The position numbers were made by a program, and so were the translations under genes. Positions 51,284 to 62,848 of a stretch of DNA of 62,848 nt are shown in pieces. The notes beneath the pieces were generated by a model. The model was not told the DNA's origin. It saw only the letters and a list, made by a program, of their open reading frames with translations, and made no database searches. Source of the stretch: Conidiobolus incongruus B7586 (taxonomy: Eukaryota; Entomophthoromycota; Entomophthoromycetes; Entomophthorales; Conidiobolaceae); NCBI GenBank assembly GCA_000697335.1, contig JNEM01010510.1:1-62848 (forward strand), written 5' to 3'. Every line of letters starts with the position of its first letter. The stretch's first letter is position 1.

Positions 51284-52979
51284 AATTACTAATCAAGGCC
51301 AATATTTAATAATATTTGATATTTTTTATGTCAGAATAATTTTTTGATATAGCAATATTTATGATGATAAACTCATTTAATCAAATATGAAATTTAAATC
51401 AGTGATTTTTACTATTTTTTGGCAACTAATATTTTATTAACAATTGAATATATAATTTAGATAGATTGTATTTTTTAATAACTACATTAACATGAGAGTC
51501 AATAATTTTACAATCCTTAAAAATTTTTATATATGACTATTAATGTCAATATATTCAAATTAGTTTAAATTTATATATTAACATTATATTACCTGATAAT
51601 TAAAAAATAAATTATATTCCACTTTTTATAAAACTTTGTATGGATTTATACTAATTGAAATGAATATATTTAAAAAAATTAAACTAGATATTAATATATA
51701 ATTAGGGATAGTAACTAGATTATTGTAAATATCAAAATATTTGGTTTTTTCAAGCGGTTATATTTTCAGCAGTAAATAATATAATATCAAATAATTGTAA
51801 TATATTCCAACTATGAAGATATCACAAATAAAACAAAATAGCTAGTACTTAAAAGCAAAAACAGTCACAGTATAGATTAAATTATTAAGATAATTTATAT
51901 GTTATAGTTTATATCAAATTTCGCAATATATGTTCTTTGAAAAGTATATTTTCTATTTAATGTCAAATAATAAATATTATGATTGGAAAATAGATTAACT
52001 ATTATAATTTGAATTTGGATATTTGATTGATCATATGTTAAACTCAAGTTATATGTGTTATTAGTAATCATAACATTATAGGGTTATTAACAAATGATAT
52101 TCTTTTAAAAATGTATTAATACTATATCAGTGTCTATGACTAAATAAGATCAGCCATTTTGTAATTGGCGATTCCATTTGCGGTCAGCAATTTTGTATCC
52201 TTACTTTGGATTTGCAAATTTTCGTAGTTCATTTGAATGAGTTATGATATTAACTTTCTTTCACGTATTCAAGCTTTTAATGTAATATTTTATTTTCATC
52301 TATATTCCGAGGTAGTTTAATACTATATGAGATATTCAAAATGACTCTACTTTTTATCAGGATTATTATACCAACATAAATGAATAATAGTTGTTAATGT
52401 TTTCAATTCAGTTTTATAATTACATAAATTAATTGAAGATTGTTAGTGTAATTAATCAAAATATAATCAATGATAAATTTTAAAATAGTTTCACATAACG
52501 TCTTCAATAAATTAATTTATAATATTAGAACATATATTTAAACAGATAAGTCTTTAACTACTCAATACTAATTTTATTATTGGAAATATTTGATTAGTCA
52601 AAATAGCTTCGAATGTTCAATTTAATTAAGAATTGAGTAACATAACAATTGCAGTTTTAATTATATTATAGCTCATGAACGATATTACGATTATTTTAAA
52701 ATAAAATTAATCAAACTGATGTTAAATTTTTGACAAATATTCAATATGATTATTTCAATAAATACTTTAATCGATCTAATATTATCCAAACCATAGATCA
52801 AATATTTAATGACAGAGTTGATTTTTTAAGGGGTTCCTAAAAATGGAAATATTGGAACACATTTATTAATAATCAACCAATAGTATTATTAATTATCCAA
52901 TATCAAAATAGGTATATAAAAGATCGATTGTTACTTCACTTCTTTACCTTTCATAAAATTATAAATACTCTTAATTAGT
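51284..52979. other. AT-rich intergenic DNA with one less AT-rich island
   Basis: About 1.7 kb. No gene seen. An island at about 52148-52245 is less AT-rich and carries one 30-codon open stretch; it is treated as a finding. Confidence 0.55.
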
Positions 52980-54666
52980 ATGAAAAACGAAACATCAAAT
53001 GATACTAACAGTATAAATAGTACTCAATTAGTTGAGGTAAACTTTCAAATAAAATATTATTTCCAATATCTCTAATTTTTTCATTATTTAGATGAATAAT
53101 GACATCACTCTTCCATTTTTAAATAACATTGAATTGCCGAATGATCCTCCTTCACCAGAAAGTCCTCTTGAAAGTGACAGTTTACCTGCGAGAAATCCAT
53201 TACAGTCATTAACTTCACCCTTATCAGAACATCACCTTGTACAAAGAACTACCATACTAACAAGCAGACTTTTGTTAAAATCTATTTTGCAATATATTGA
53301 TGTATCAGATTTAAAAAAGCTTCGTTCTGTCAATAAGTTTTGGAATCAAGTAGCTAAACTTATTTTATTCTCAGAAGTTAAATTCCAATACCATATTCCT
53401 GTTCCTACTCGCTTAAGAGATTGTACAAAATGGGCTGAAAACAGTATCCATGCATTGGAAATATTATACCATCATCGAAGTAATATTGACACATTATTTA
53501 TTAGATCTCCCATATATTCGTTTACTTGGAAGAGAATATTACAATTTAATAATCTAACCACCTTGAATGTTGGCCCCATGATGTTTTTAGAAGGTCCTGT
53601 AATGAATATTTTAGATTTGAAGACATATTTACCTAATCTACTTCACTATTCCATTACTCATCCAACTGAATATGAAATATACATGAATGCATATCCTGCA
53701 CCTCAATTTTATGTTTGTTCAGGATTACAAAGTTTACAGCTAAATTGGATTGCACCTGTTTGGAGTAACTACATGAAAAGGATCATAAAGCTAAATCCTG
53801 ATTTGCAAAATTTGTCTCTCAATAGACTAAGCTTACCATTCACATTGATCAAGGAACTTGGTCCCGGATTACATAAACTTCAATCATTGGAAATTGATAT
53901 CACTTCTTCATCTTCGAGAGTGGGTGACATTTTGTTACCCTCTAATGCCTTCAACTCTGCTCACTCTGTACCAGATATTGCCCTAATCACCCCACAATCT
54001 TCTGCCTCTAAATTCGCCTTGAAGTGGGATGATTGTACCAATATCGACACATCTTTAGCAGTTCTATTGGCCCAAAATCCCAACATCCATACATTCAAAT
54101 TCCGTTACTCAATTCAAGTTGGAGCAATGCTTACCAGTTTATACTTGATTAATCCACTGCAAAAGAAATCCTTATCACTTTCTCGTGTAAGATTTCATCC
54201 AGATTTCATTAAAATATTATTTGAGCGTTGTACTGAATTAATCCATGTTGAATTGGACGATTGTAACAGAATATCTGATTCTGCAATTGAGACCCTGGTA
54301 ACCCACTGTCATAAGCTCAAGCGTTTAACCTTGAGAGACTCTGGTATGTTTGACACCAAACTTTCTGACATATCGCTTCATCATATTCGAAATCATTGCA
54401 CTTCGCTAAAGCACCTATCATTAATATTTCCTTTAAGAAAATTCGACCAACTTATGCTACCATGGAAATGTAATCATACTTTGGTTAGTCTGAGTCTTTT
54501 CGAATATCCTAAGAACTATAAATATTTAAGAGGCTTAATGCAGTTTGATCAATTGAGTCAGATTTCTTTCAAAACTCAATCTCCATCCCCTCAATATGTA
54601 GACAAAATTGAACAGTTTTTACCTAATATCCAAGTTAAAGACTTCAGAGAAGATAAATGGTATTAA
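52980..54666 (+). CDS. F-box and leucine-rich-repeat protein
   Basis: Two exons, 52980-53036 and 53092-54666, give 543 residues. The first exon adds 19 polar residues. An F-box lies at about 76-117: LTSRLLLKSILQYIDVSDLKKLRSVNKFWNQVAK, a usual pattern of LP-like hydrophobics, then L-x-x-L-R-x-V-x-K-x-W. Leucine-rich repeats follow with variable spacing; the clearest are CTELIHVELDDCNRISDSAIETLVTHCHKLKRLTLRDSG and HCTSLKHLSLIFP at about 390-460. Such proteins bind Skp1 through the F-box and select substrates of SCF ubiquitin ligases with the repeats. This is one of the expanded F-box/LRR proteins common in early-diverging fungi; the substrate is unknown. The second exon's in-frame ATG at its start could serve as an alternative initiation site. 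Confidence 0.88.
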
Positions 54667-55041
54667 TTGTTATGTAAAATAAAAAATTAATAATTACTGT
54701 TATCCTGAATGAATTGCCTTCAGATTCGTAAATATCTGATTCAATTTATATATGTTAGTTCAATTAATATAAGATTGAAAATTTTGATATATTGTAATTT
54801 ATTATTCAACATTAATATCACTAAATGCAGTGAAATTAAGTTTAATGGGTTAAATATTTGATTGATCAAATTCTAATAGTGTGGAGGATATAAATTTACG
54901 ATATTGTGGTGAATTAATACAAAAAAACCAAGACTAAAAGAGTGATTTGAATTCACTTAGAGTATTAAATAATAAAAATTAAATGTTTTTATTATATTTT
55001 GAAATCACTATGCATACTTTAATCTATAATTTAAATAATAA
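54667..55041. other. Spacer between convergent F-box and TOP1-like genes
   Basis: Nothing recognisable seen; about 375 bases. Confidence 0.6.
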
Positions 55042-57949
55042 CTAAAATTTCTAAAATGCAAACGTAAGTAAATAATTATAATATCAATAAGATTATGTCT
55101 TTCACTTACAAAGTCAGGAGGTGTATCAACAGCCCAAATATAGTTGAAAATAGCCATTTTAGGTATAAACTTTGTTAATGGGATATTATGTCGTTTTGCC
55201 CAAGCAATTAAAATTCTAGGATCAAACATTCTGGTATATGTTCTCAGTGTAAACTTTTCTTTAGTATCCTAATTAAATTGAAAACTGTTAGTTTACAATC
55301 AAGTTAATGAAGAATAAAATAATATTACAGTGGAGAACGCATTTCGGATATATAAAATTTGGCGGTCTAGTTGATCCAATTGAGATTTTAAAGAGCTTAA
55401 AGTATCGGGCATGTTATATTCATTGGTTTTTAGCTCTTCTAAAAGAGCCTTTTCTTCTAAGTTAATATTCTCTAATGCCTCTTCTAAAGTACTGCAATTC
55501 TTATACTTCTTGCTCTTGGGCGGCTTGCCTTTAGATTCAAAAGATTCTTTGACGGCATTTCGGTCTTCGTTTGCTTTTTGCTGGATGTAATCCTTACACC
55601 ATTCATCTTCCAAATCAGATTCTTCTTCTTCCAAATTAGGATGGTTCTTTAAAATAGAGGGGAACCTGGATATTAAAGTTCTTCGAACTCTTCTGCGATT
55701 AAATTTATGGACGCGAATATTATAACAGGATTGAAAATATTCTTCAGGGTTATCCAAGCAGTCTTCAGGGTAGATATTACACTCTTTAATAACTTTTAGT
55801 ACACAATTCTTCAAATATTCAACTTTTTCAACATCATTCAAATGATCAGGAGTGTCTTTGAGGTATTTTTGAATAGTAATATTAATATTAGAAATAAAGA
55901 TACTAGTGACTGTGAGATTTGGTGCAAAGGCTTTCATCGTAGTGGGAAATGTACGATTGCGTAATCCTGTAAAGAGATGTTCTCCATCTTTTACTAATGA
56001 TAAGAACAATTTCATATTTCTGTATACTTGCTCTTCCACTTCCATGCTCATTTCAACCTCGTTTGTATATCCATGCTTAATCCTGAATGTGACATGGTTT
56101 GGGGGATCGAGCGTGACATGTTTTGATGTTACAGATATAATTCCACCCATTGAAGGTTGTGCCTTTCCATTAAAATTACCGGGTCGAATGGTGTATCTCT
56201 CGGCAAAATATAGGATAGTAGCAACTTTTCTTGTATACATATCGGGGCTTTTTAATTGGGACATATATTGTTCTTTGAATTTTTTCCTAAGACGCTATGA
56301 AATCAATATTAATATCATTTCAATTTTAGTTAATAAAGATATTTACATTAAAATGACGTGCATCTTCAAATCTCTTATATATTTCTTTGGTATGCTGAGA
56401 GCTAGCCTTACCAGGGATAATAGTACAGTTCTTCTTGGTCAGTTTATCATACCAACGAGCTAGCCAAAACACCTGTTTGTTATGGACAACGGATCCCCAT
56501 TGATGGCCCTCTGGAGGTGGTGGTGGTTTAACACCTTGCCCAATGTTAATCATAATCTCTTCTGGCTCGGGAGGACGCTAAACTATGTTGGATTTAGTCA
56601 ATAAAGCTAATGAATAGAGATTTACTTGGACGCGGCCATTTAGCTCTTTATAAGTATTTGATAGTAGGATTCTTGGTCGATGCAAAAATGGATTTCTAAG
56701 CTTTTCTAAATAACCGTCAAACTTACAGTAAGCTACATCTCGATTTTCAGGCATATCTAACAAAAGCGACTAATACTTGTTAATTAATTATAAATATAGT
56801 CATATATTTGGGTTACGTGTTTCTTCTCATAATAAATTTCTCTATCCTCTTTGCTTAAATTATCTAGATATTCTCTGATGGGTGTAAAATCACACTTTTC
56901 AAAATGTTTAATCCTACATTTCTGTAATAAAAAAGAATTATTAATAAAATTAATAAAGTAAAAGAAAATTATATACGGTCATGTGCTTGTCAATTGCACT
57001 TTTAAAATCTTTAAAAAAATTCTTTTGGACTGATTCCTCTTTAGCCCAATGAGTATGAAGAACCTGAGCCCAAAGCGTTGCTATCTCTTCAACAGGAGGG
57101 GGTAATGAAATCAATGAGCCTTTTTATATTGTCAATTACTCTAAAGGATTATTCTATTTGTAAATGATATACCTTTATATTTGATTTTAACACCATGTGG
57201 AGCATACTTTGGAGGAAACACTGGTCCGTTATGTTCTAATGTTTCCCATTTAGGTTGATCATGTCCTACTTCATTAAGCCACCATTTGTTGATTTTATCT
57301 TCATTTTGAAAATCTTCATCCTATTAGTTATATTATTATAATAAAATACTCATGAAAATCAATTAGAATTTACTTGATTATGATCATCCGAGTTGTTACT
57401 CTCATCATCAGTTGCATTATTGTATATTTCAAATTCGTCTTGACCGTTAAACTTATTTTCAATTGATTGTTTAGACGATTTTTTAGTTATATGAGGTACG
57501 GGTTTCGAAGAATGTTTCCTTTTTTTAGCATTATAATTATTCTGCTCTATTAAAGAGAATTATATAAATAATTAATCAATGCAAGGATATTGAATAAAAA
57601 TTACTATCGGTTCCTTCGTTATTAGAATTTTTAGAAATTGACTGCTGATTTGAATTGGGTTTATCGGAATTTATTTTTGCATCGGAAATTGATGTTGACT
57701 CAATTTTATTAACAATTTGAGGGATTTTAACAGTTTCAACACTATTTTTTGAAACTCCTATAAATAATAGAATAGTAAAAAGTTTTTTAATTCATAAATA
57801 AATAATTTGGTGAATAATTTATATTTTGGTAAAATTGGTTTACCTGAATCGATTTGAATGCCGTATTTATTAGAATGAATAGTATTGGTTTTATTAGATA
57901 TGATTTGGCTTTTCAATGTATTTAAATCTTCTGAATCACTACTACTCAT
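55042..57949 (-). CDS. DNA topoisomerase I-like protein lacking catalytic residues
   Basis: About 13 exons join in phase into roughly 775 residues, the length of human TOP1. The N-terminus is charged with a likely nuclear signal (AKKRKHSS). The core follows the topoisomerase IB order: [113 protein letters not shown] and NMKLF, then a coiled linker, and [19 protein letters not shown] near the end. Against human TOP1, Arg488 is kept (TIRPGN). Lys532 falls at Gly or is misplaced, Arg590 aligns with Phe (LTVTSIFIS), His632 with Ser, and the DNA-linking Tyr723 is Met (TRMFDPR, codon 55227-55229). All exons are open, with no stops or frame changes. It thus looks like an expressed pseudoenzyme, possibly DNA-binding, rather than a working relaxase. 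Confidence 0.88.
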
Positions 57950-58871
57950 ATTTAATAGGCGCTTTAATCAATCAAATTTCAAAAGCCGGGCTTATAAATA
58001 ATTTCGTTAATATAAAATTTATGGGATGCTATATTGTTTTACATAATTGAATAATTTTGTAACTGATTTTTATCATTCGTATATTAAGATGAAATAGCAT
58101 ATGTTCTTTCGATAATTTAAAAATAGAAATATAAAGCGATTTTATTATTGTTATAGTAAGATAAATTTACAATAGGCCTGAGAGTCGAATACTTGTTATA
58201 TTTCATACATTCAGACAGTTAACAAAATTAGAGTAATATTCAGTAATACATATTTTTTATATTAAGAAATTGTCTTTAAATTATTTTTCAGATTTTATAA
58301 ATTGATAATAGTTTTTGATAATATTTACACAGGATTACGTGAATATAATGGTCTCAAATGCTGTATGTAATACTGTGATATAATATTTCAATTTGAGAGT
58401 TTATTACACTGAATGTAATATTAAATCAATGATGTCTTCATTGGTATTAGATCAATATGATACATTTTCAAATCAGTATTTTCTTCAAAGCTTATATAAT
58501 TAATTCATTTATTTCAATACTCTCAGTATTATAATTCTATTTAAACTTGTTAGAAAGATATAATTTAATTGAATTGACTACATGTAAAATCAAAATTTAT
58601 CTGTATATATTTAGTATATTTAAACATTATTCGATTTGTAATATAAATGAACAATATATATAATTATAAGTATATATTTACACTTTTACAATCATTTTGA
58701 TAAATCGTTCATATTTGGAATCTAATTAAGTAATCATACGAAATCTGATTGGTATTAATTTTAATTCGAATTAAATATTTTTAATCCCATAAATTGAGGC
58801 AAAATTGAATGTCATTATATTGATTTTTCATTTTAAGATTTGATTCAAATTATCGTTAAAAATAATTAAAA
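57950..58871. other. Divergent spacer between TOP1-like gene and the RRM gene
   Basis: Nothing recognisable seen; about 920 bases of AT-rich DNA including both promoters. Confidence 0.6.
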
Positions 58872-59279
58872 ATGTTGAACTTAGCTCGTCAATCCTTACT
58901 CCGTACCAACCGCATTGTTTTAAGCAGCTACCGTAACTACGCCTCCAAATCTGTCTACGTCGGTAACTTGAGCTGGAGTGTCACCCGTGAAGATTTGACT
59001 GATCTCTTCACTCCCTTCTCCAAGCCTGATGACATTTTCATCCCTATGGATCCTTTAGGTCGCTCCAAGGGTATTGCTTTCGTCACTTTAGATGAAGAAG
59101 CTGCCAACCGTGCCATTGAAGAACTCAACTCCACCCAATTCCTTGGTCGTACCCTCAAAGTCTCTATGGCCCTCCGTCAACCTGGTGACTTGCCTCCTCG
59201 TGTTCCCAGAGACCAAGCCCCCAAGGCCGAAGAAGCTCCCAAGGCTCAAGAAGCTCCTAAGACCGAAGAATCCGCTTAA
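58872..59279 (+). CDS. Mitochondrial RNA-binding protein with one RRM
   Basis: An intronless frame of 135 residues. Residues 1-25 (MLNLARQSLLRTNRIVLSSYRNYAS) are basic, lack acids and end near an R-N-Y-A/S site, as mitochondrial presequences do. One RRM spans about 27-103 with RNP2 VYVGNL and RNP1 SKGIAFVTL. The tail repeats an acidic Lys/Ala/Pro motif about three times (PKAEEA, PKAQEA, PKTEES). It resembles small glycine-rich-type organelle RNA-binding proteins, but here the tail is KAPE-rich. Codon use is strongly biased to C-ending codons, like RPL14 and NSA2, suggesting high expression. Its RNA target is unknown; a role in mitochondrial RNA stability or cold response is an inference from relatives. 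Confidence 0.9.
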   Translation: MLNLARQSLLRTNRIVLSSYRNYASKSVYVGNLSWSVTREDLTDLFTPFSKPDDIFIPMDPLGRSKGIAFVTLDEEAANRAIEELNSTQFLGRTLKVSMALRQPGDLPPRVPRDQAPKAEEAPKAQEAPKTEESA

Positions 59280-60097
59280 TTTTATTAATTAACCTAATTG
59301 AAATACTTTTACCCCCTTTCAATTATTTATTTTTGTTCAGTATATTATTTTTTGGAATTCAGTATATTTCAAAAATCATTAGACCAAATAAATATTTTTT
59401 ATAATTTGATTTTTTATAGGCTGATACTTTCAACAATTCATTAATCAAATAACTTTGACTTATATTTTAATTATTAATTAACTCCTTCAAAATCTACCAA
59501 GCTTGAAATAATTCATTAAGAAAACATATTACTATATACGAAATTTTACAAGATATCAATTACATGCTCTTTAATTCTTATCTATTTTTCTCAAAGCATA
59601 ACTAGCTAATATAATTATACGTTATTTATTGTATGACTTAAATTTTGTTTATATTTCATGATCAGAAATTTCAAATAATAAACAGTTAAGTTGAAATATC
59701 AATATATAACATCTTAAAATCGACAATATACCAGCTGAAAAACTTATTTGAATATTATCGCGATCTCATTATAGTTTAAACGGTTTTATTGTATTTTTAT
59801 TTTTATAATATTATAATACATTTACTGAAAGAGATGTTTGTAGTTTTTAAATAATCACTTGTGATAAAGCTATTAATTAAACTTGAACAGCCATATAATA
59901 GTTTTGTTATCATTCATTAAATATATTCATACATTAGGAATAATTAATCAATCAAACACAATTTTGTTTATGGATATTGAGATATTAATGATGATTTTAT
60001 TCAACTGTTTTAATCAAAGCAACAATAGATGCAATTTTAAATAATTTTTTTATCAATATCATAATTCAACTATTTTGCAAGTAGTGATTGGATATTT
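59280..60097. other. Spacer between convergent RRM and MEIOB-like genes
   Basis: Nothing recognisable seen; about 820 bases of AT-rich DNA. Confidence 0.6.
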
Positions 60098-62045
60098 TTA
60101 AATCTTCATTGGATGAATATCTTGAATAATGGCTTTTAACTCTTGGGAATCGAAATCCACAGATACCTAAGATTTTCAAGTATTGGAAATGATAATAAAA
60201 CCATTCAATTTACTTGTAGTAAAATTTCAATTTCTTGAAAAAGTTTTGACACCTACAAGAGTATTTTAATTGAATAGTTATTTAATTGAAAATTAATTAC
60301 TTTTAAATAAACCCTTTCTCCATGAGTTAATCTTAAGAATTCATCTGGCTTTCATTAATGTAGTATTATATAAATACAAATGACAAATTTATTTACTCTG
60401 ATACCAATTAATTTAATTGATGCTTCCTCTGAAATATCTGGATGACAAAGCATCGCTGTCTGATCCATGAAGCTCAATTTTCTAAATAAGTCAAACTGAA
60501 GGCTAGTATCGTCTATTGGTCCTTCACAGTATTCACAAATTTGAACTTGGGTATTAGAACGAATGTATTTTCCACAATTAATGCTAAAAAATTAGTTTAA
60601 GAATGAATTATTTAAAAAAAATTTACCACTTCCATCTCAAAGGAGATTTTATATCTGCTCGACTGTCAATATCCAATTCAATAATTAAACCAACAAGCTT
60701 GAATGTATATATATCTATTTATAAGTTAGCTTAAAATACCTCTTGATTTGGTTAAATTACTTGTCATATTCATATTTGAAATCACATTTTGTAAATGCTG
60801 AATAGAATCGATTTCTTGAATCTGTTCAGTTTTTGTATAAGATAAATATAACGATATTTACCTATATTAGAATTTGATTGAACATGGTTTTTGATAGATT
60901 CATTTAAAACATTCGCAAAAGACAAAATCCACTATTAATTATTAGTCAATGATATTACATAGATAAAAAACTACCTTTGAATTTTTGCATTCTGGATTAA
61001 TTTCTATGTATGAAGACGACCCAACTCCTACTTGCAATTTATTTTGATAGATAGTTTTAATTGGATTGGTTATCAAAAGAGCTACTTTTATTAGTATTTA
61101 TTTGGCAAATATATTAATTTCAATATACTTGTCTGGTATGGAACAAATGATTCAGCAATACTTGCCATTTGATTCCATAGAGTCAAACTCATTCCTTTAT
61201 TGTATTCGTTGGATATGACCACATTTGCTTTGATTAAGTTTTTCTTTTTCTGATTATACCTTTGAGTTTGTTGTACCTATAAGTATAAAAATGTACTAAG
61301 TTATTGAAATGTGAAAATAACTGCAACAAAATTTACTGCCTGAACTACAACCAATAGTCTCCCTTTACAAACCCTGTCTGGAGAAGTTAAACATGTCTTG
61401 AAATTCATATCAATAGTTTCAATTAGGCCATCTTTTAATCCAAGCGGTTTTCTAAATAAGATCTGTTTAGATTCATCTGCAATATCAATGCTACTATGAT
61501 CTGTCATTATTTTATCAACAATTATCCATTTATCCATATTGAATGGGTTATAGTTTTTTGAGTTATTTTGATTGTCTTTAGAAAATGATACACATTTTGT
61601 AGATTTGATGAATACAACTATATCTAACTAATTGAACATAAGCTAACTGGTAATTAAGTTAAAAATATTAAAATACATTAAATTGTATATTTTCGCGAAG
61701 ATATAGTTTTACTGCAATCAACCCAGTATCATCTTTAATTAAAATAGCTTGATAGTACCCATATATAGCTAAGAATTTATTTTAATTATTGAATTATATT
61801 GATACTTTATAAGACTTACATCCTTTGGCCACATGGGGCTTCATGTCAGTAATATTTACTATTCTACCCATAATATTCAATCCAGTCATACCTGGTTGAA
61901 CATCAGAAATTTTGGTTAAATTTTGTAATGCCAAACTGTTTCCTTGATTCAATAGAGCAGGAGAGGAATAGTTTTCCAAACTCATATCATTTTGGATCCA
62001 ATTCTGGTTTTCGTATTTATGTTGTTGATATAAACCTTGCTCCAT
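60098..62045 (-). CDS. MEIOB-like meiotic single-strand DNA-binding protein
   Basis: About 12 exons join in phase. The first exon (62045-61820) starts MEQGLYQQ and has KISDVQPGMTGLNIMGRIVNITDMKP, matching the first OB fold of MEIOB (LSDLQ...NLKVIGIVI). Later stretches match too: YYQAILIKDDTGLIAVKLYL, the second OB fold with SLTLWNQMASIAESFVPYQT (human TCWDNESILLAQSW), and a third OB fold FKLVGLIIELDID. The third fold carries a zinc finger, CINCG...ICEYC, followed by FMDQTAMLCH and PDEFLRLTHGERVYLK (human VHEFLAMTDEQKTALK). MEIOB, related to RPA1, pairs with SPATA22 and is needed for meiotic recombination in animals. An in-frame ATG at 62115 would add a hydrophobic leader and is less likely. 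The gene suggests this fungus undergoes, or until recently underwent, meiosis. Confidence 0.85.
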
Positions 62046-62407
62046 GATGAATATTGATAAAACAACAAAGATGAGAATTATAGGAAGAAAATATGAACTT
62101 ATAAACATTTCTTTCATTTAATAAATGCAAAAATGATTTCATTATGTTGATCTTGATCTACCAAACACTTATTTCTAAAATACAAGTTTATTTATTATAC
62201 AATTTAAAGTGATATTATATTGTAATATGGTTTCCAGTTTCATTGTCGCTTAGCAATTGTTGAAAATTAATTTTAGGTTATCAATATATTATTAATTACA
62301 TAACAATCTCCGGGGAAATCTTTATATTAGACTTAATATATTAATGCTAGATTCTAAAAGTTTATTTGATAATAAAAATGATAAATAGTAGAGTATTTTT
62401 AATCAGA
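62046..62407. other. Spacer between FUN30-like 3' end and MEIOB-like start
   Basis: About 360 bases, AT-rich, both genes on the minus strand. The first 70 bases could be read as an N-terminal extension of the MEIOB-like gene. Nothing else seen. Confidence 0.6.
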
Positions 62408-62848
62408 TTAATTTTTGTCCTCAGAGTTAGGTGAAGAATTAAAAAGATCATTGAAGATCTGTAATTGAACCTTTTCCTCTTGGAATGATTCCAACCCTTT
62501 ACTATTTTTGAGTTTGTTATCTAATTCAATCTTTTGGATACCATTTTTATGCATTTGCTCTTCTAATGAATTTTCTGTTATAAGTCTATATACTGTAACT
62601 TCTCGTTTCTGTCCTAAACGATGGGCGCGACATTCTGCTTGTCGATCGTTCTGTGGATTAAACCCGATGTCATGAAGGATAACAACATTAGCTGATGTTA
62701 AATTGATACCACACCCTCCAGCAAGAGTTGAAAGAAGGAAAACTTTGATAGAAGGATCGTTGTTAAACTCATCTATTAAGGGTTGTCTATCCTCAGGTCT
62801 AGTTTCACCATCCATTCTAATATATTTGATATCAAGAGTTTCTAAAAT
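62408..62848 (-). CDS. FUN30: SNF2-family chromatin remodeller, Fun30/SMARCAD1 type (3' end only)
   Basis: The frame is open to the window edge, so only the last 147 residues are seen and the gene continues beyond position 62848. It holds the end of the helicase C-terminal lobe: [17 protein letters not shown], motif [24 protein letters not shown], and motif [23 protein letters not shown]. The combination [15 protein letters not shown] with NPQNDRQAE, rather than the WNP of most Snf2 proteins, is typical of Fun30/SMARCAD1. After the helicase lobe there is only a short acidic tail, also as in that family. Fun30 slides or exchanges nucleosomes and helps DNA end resection and silencing. Subfamily is likely; the N-terminal CUE region cannot be checked here. 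Confidence 0.88.
   Translation of the reverse strand: MLETLDIKYIRMDGETRPEDRQPLIDEFNNDPSIKVFLLSTLAGGCGINLTSANVVILHDIGFNPQNDRQAECRAHRLGQKREVTVYRLITENSLEEQMHKNGIQKIELDNKLKNSKGLESFQEEKVQLQIFNDLFNSSPNSEDKN

Noticed and set aside
62046-62115. Hydrophobic N-terminal extension of the MEIOB-like protein
   Set aside because: A membrane leader does not fit a nuclear OB-fold protein; the ATG at 62045 gives a sensible start.
1-62848. Transposons, virus-like elements and CRISPR-like arrays
   Set aside because: No reverse transcriptase, transposase, integrase, capsid or long terminal repeats were recognised; repeats are only simple TA or TAA runs.

Overview
The window looks like nuclear DNA of a fungus. 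It is very AT-rich, genes are split by short introns (about 45-70 bp, GTAAxT-like donors, TTAG-like acceptors), and TAA, TAG and TGA all act as stops. Fungal-type genes are present: a one-piece tRNA ligase (TRL1), the NuA4 scaffold EAF1, FES1 and RAV2. The lineage also keeps genes that yeasts have lost, such as a MEIOB-like meiotic protein and Rab18. That mix, with the base composition, suggests an early-diverging fungus. An entomophthoralean such as Conidiobolus is a guess from composition, not shown by the sequence. I see no virus-like or transposable element.

Layout. 1-10 kb: mostly AT desert holding RPL14 (-) and one intronless His/Asn/Pro-rich orphan (+). 10.5-12.5 kb: a small PH-like gene, a small C2-like gene and a decayed second copy of the latter. 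14.4-27.8 kb: EAF1 (+), RAV2/ROGDI (-), UTP4 (+), NAS2/PSMD9 (+), tRNA-Gln(UUG), NSA2 (+), thiamine pyrophosphokinase (-). 31-43.2 kb: RAB18 (-), a coiled-coil gene perhaps related to HAUS3 (+), TRL1 (-), FES1 (+), Asterix/PAT10 (+), sulfite oxidase (-). 45-54.7 kb: a decayed mitochondrial ketoacyl-ACP synthase gene, MSP1 (+), a secreted DUF7137-like protein (+), an F-box/LRR protein (+). 55-62.8 kb: a topoisomerase I-like gene (-) that has lost most catalytic residues, a mitochondrial RRM protein (+), a MEIOB-like gene (-) and the 3' end of a FUN30/SMARCAD1 remodeller (-).

Most genes are unrelated housekeeping functions: ribosome assembly (RPL14, UTP4, NSA2), proteostasis (NAS2, FES1, MSP1, Asterix), V-ATPase assembly (RAV2), tRNA splicing (TRL1) and chromatin or DNA (EAF1, FUN30, TOP1-like, MEIOB). 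No gene cluster with a joint function is evident. Many gene models below were joined by hand at GT/AG sites with reading phase checked; lengths marked as about are approximate.

The items most worth a second look are the TOP1-like pseudoenzyme, the MEIOB-like gene, the two host pseudogenes, the 9-base microexon in MSP1 and the start-codon-only exon of NSA2.
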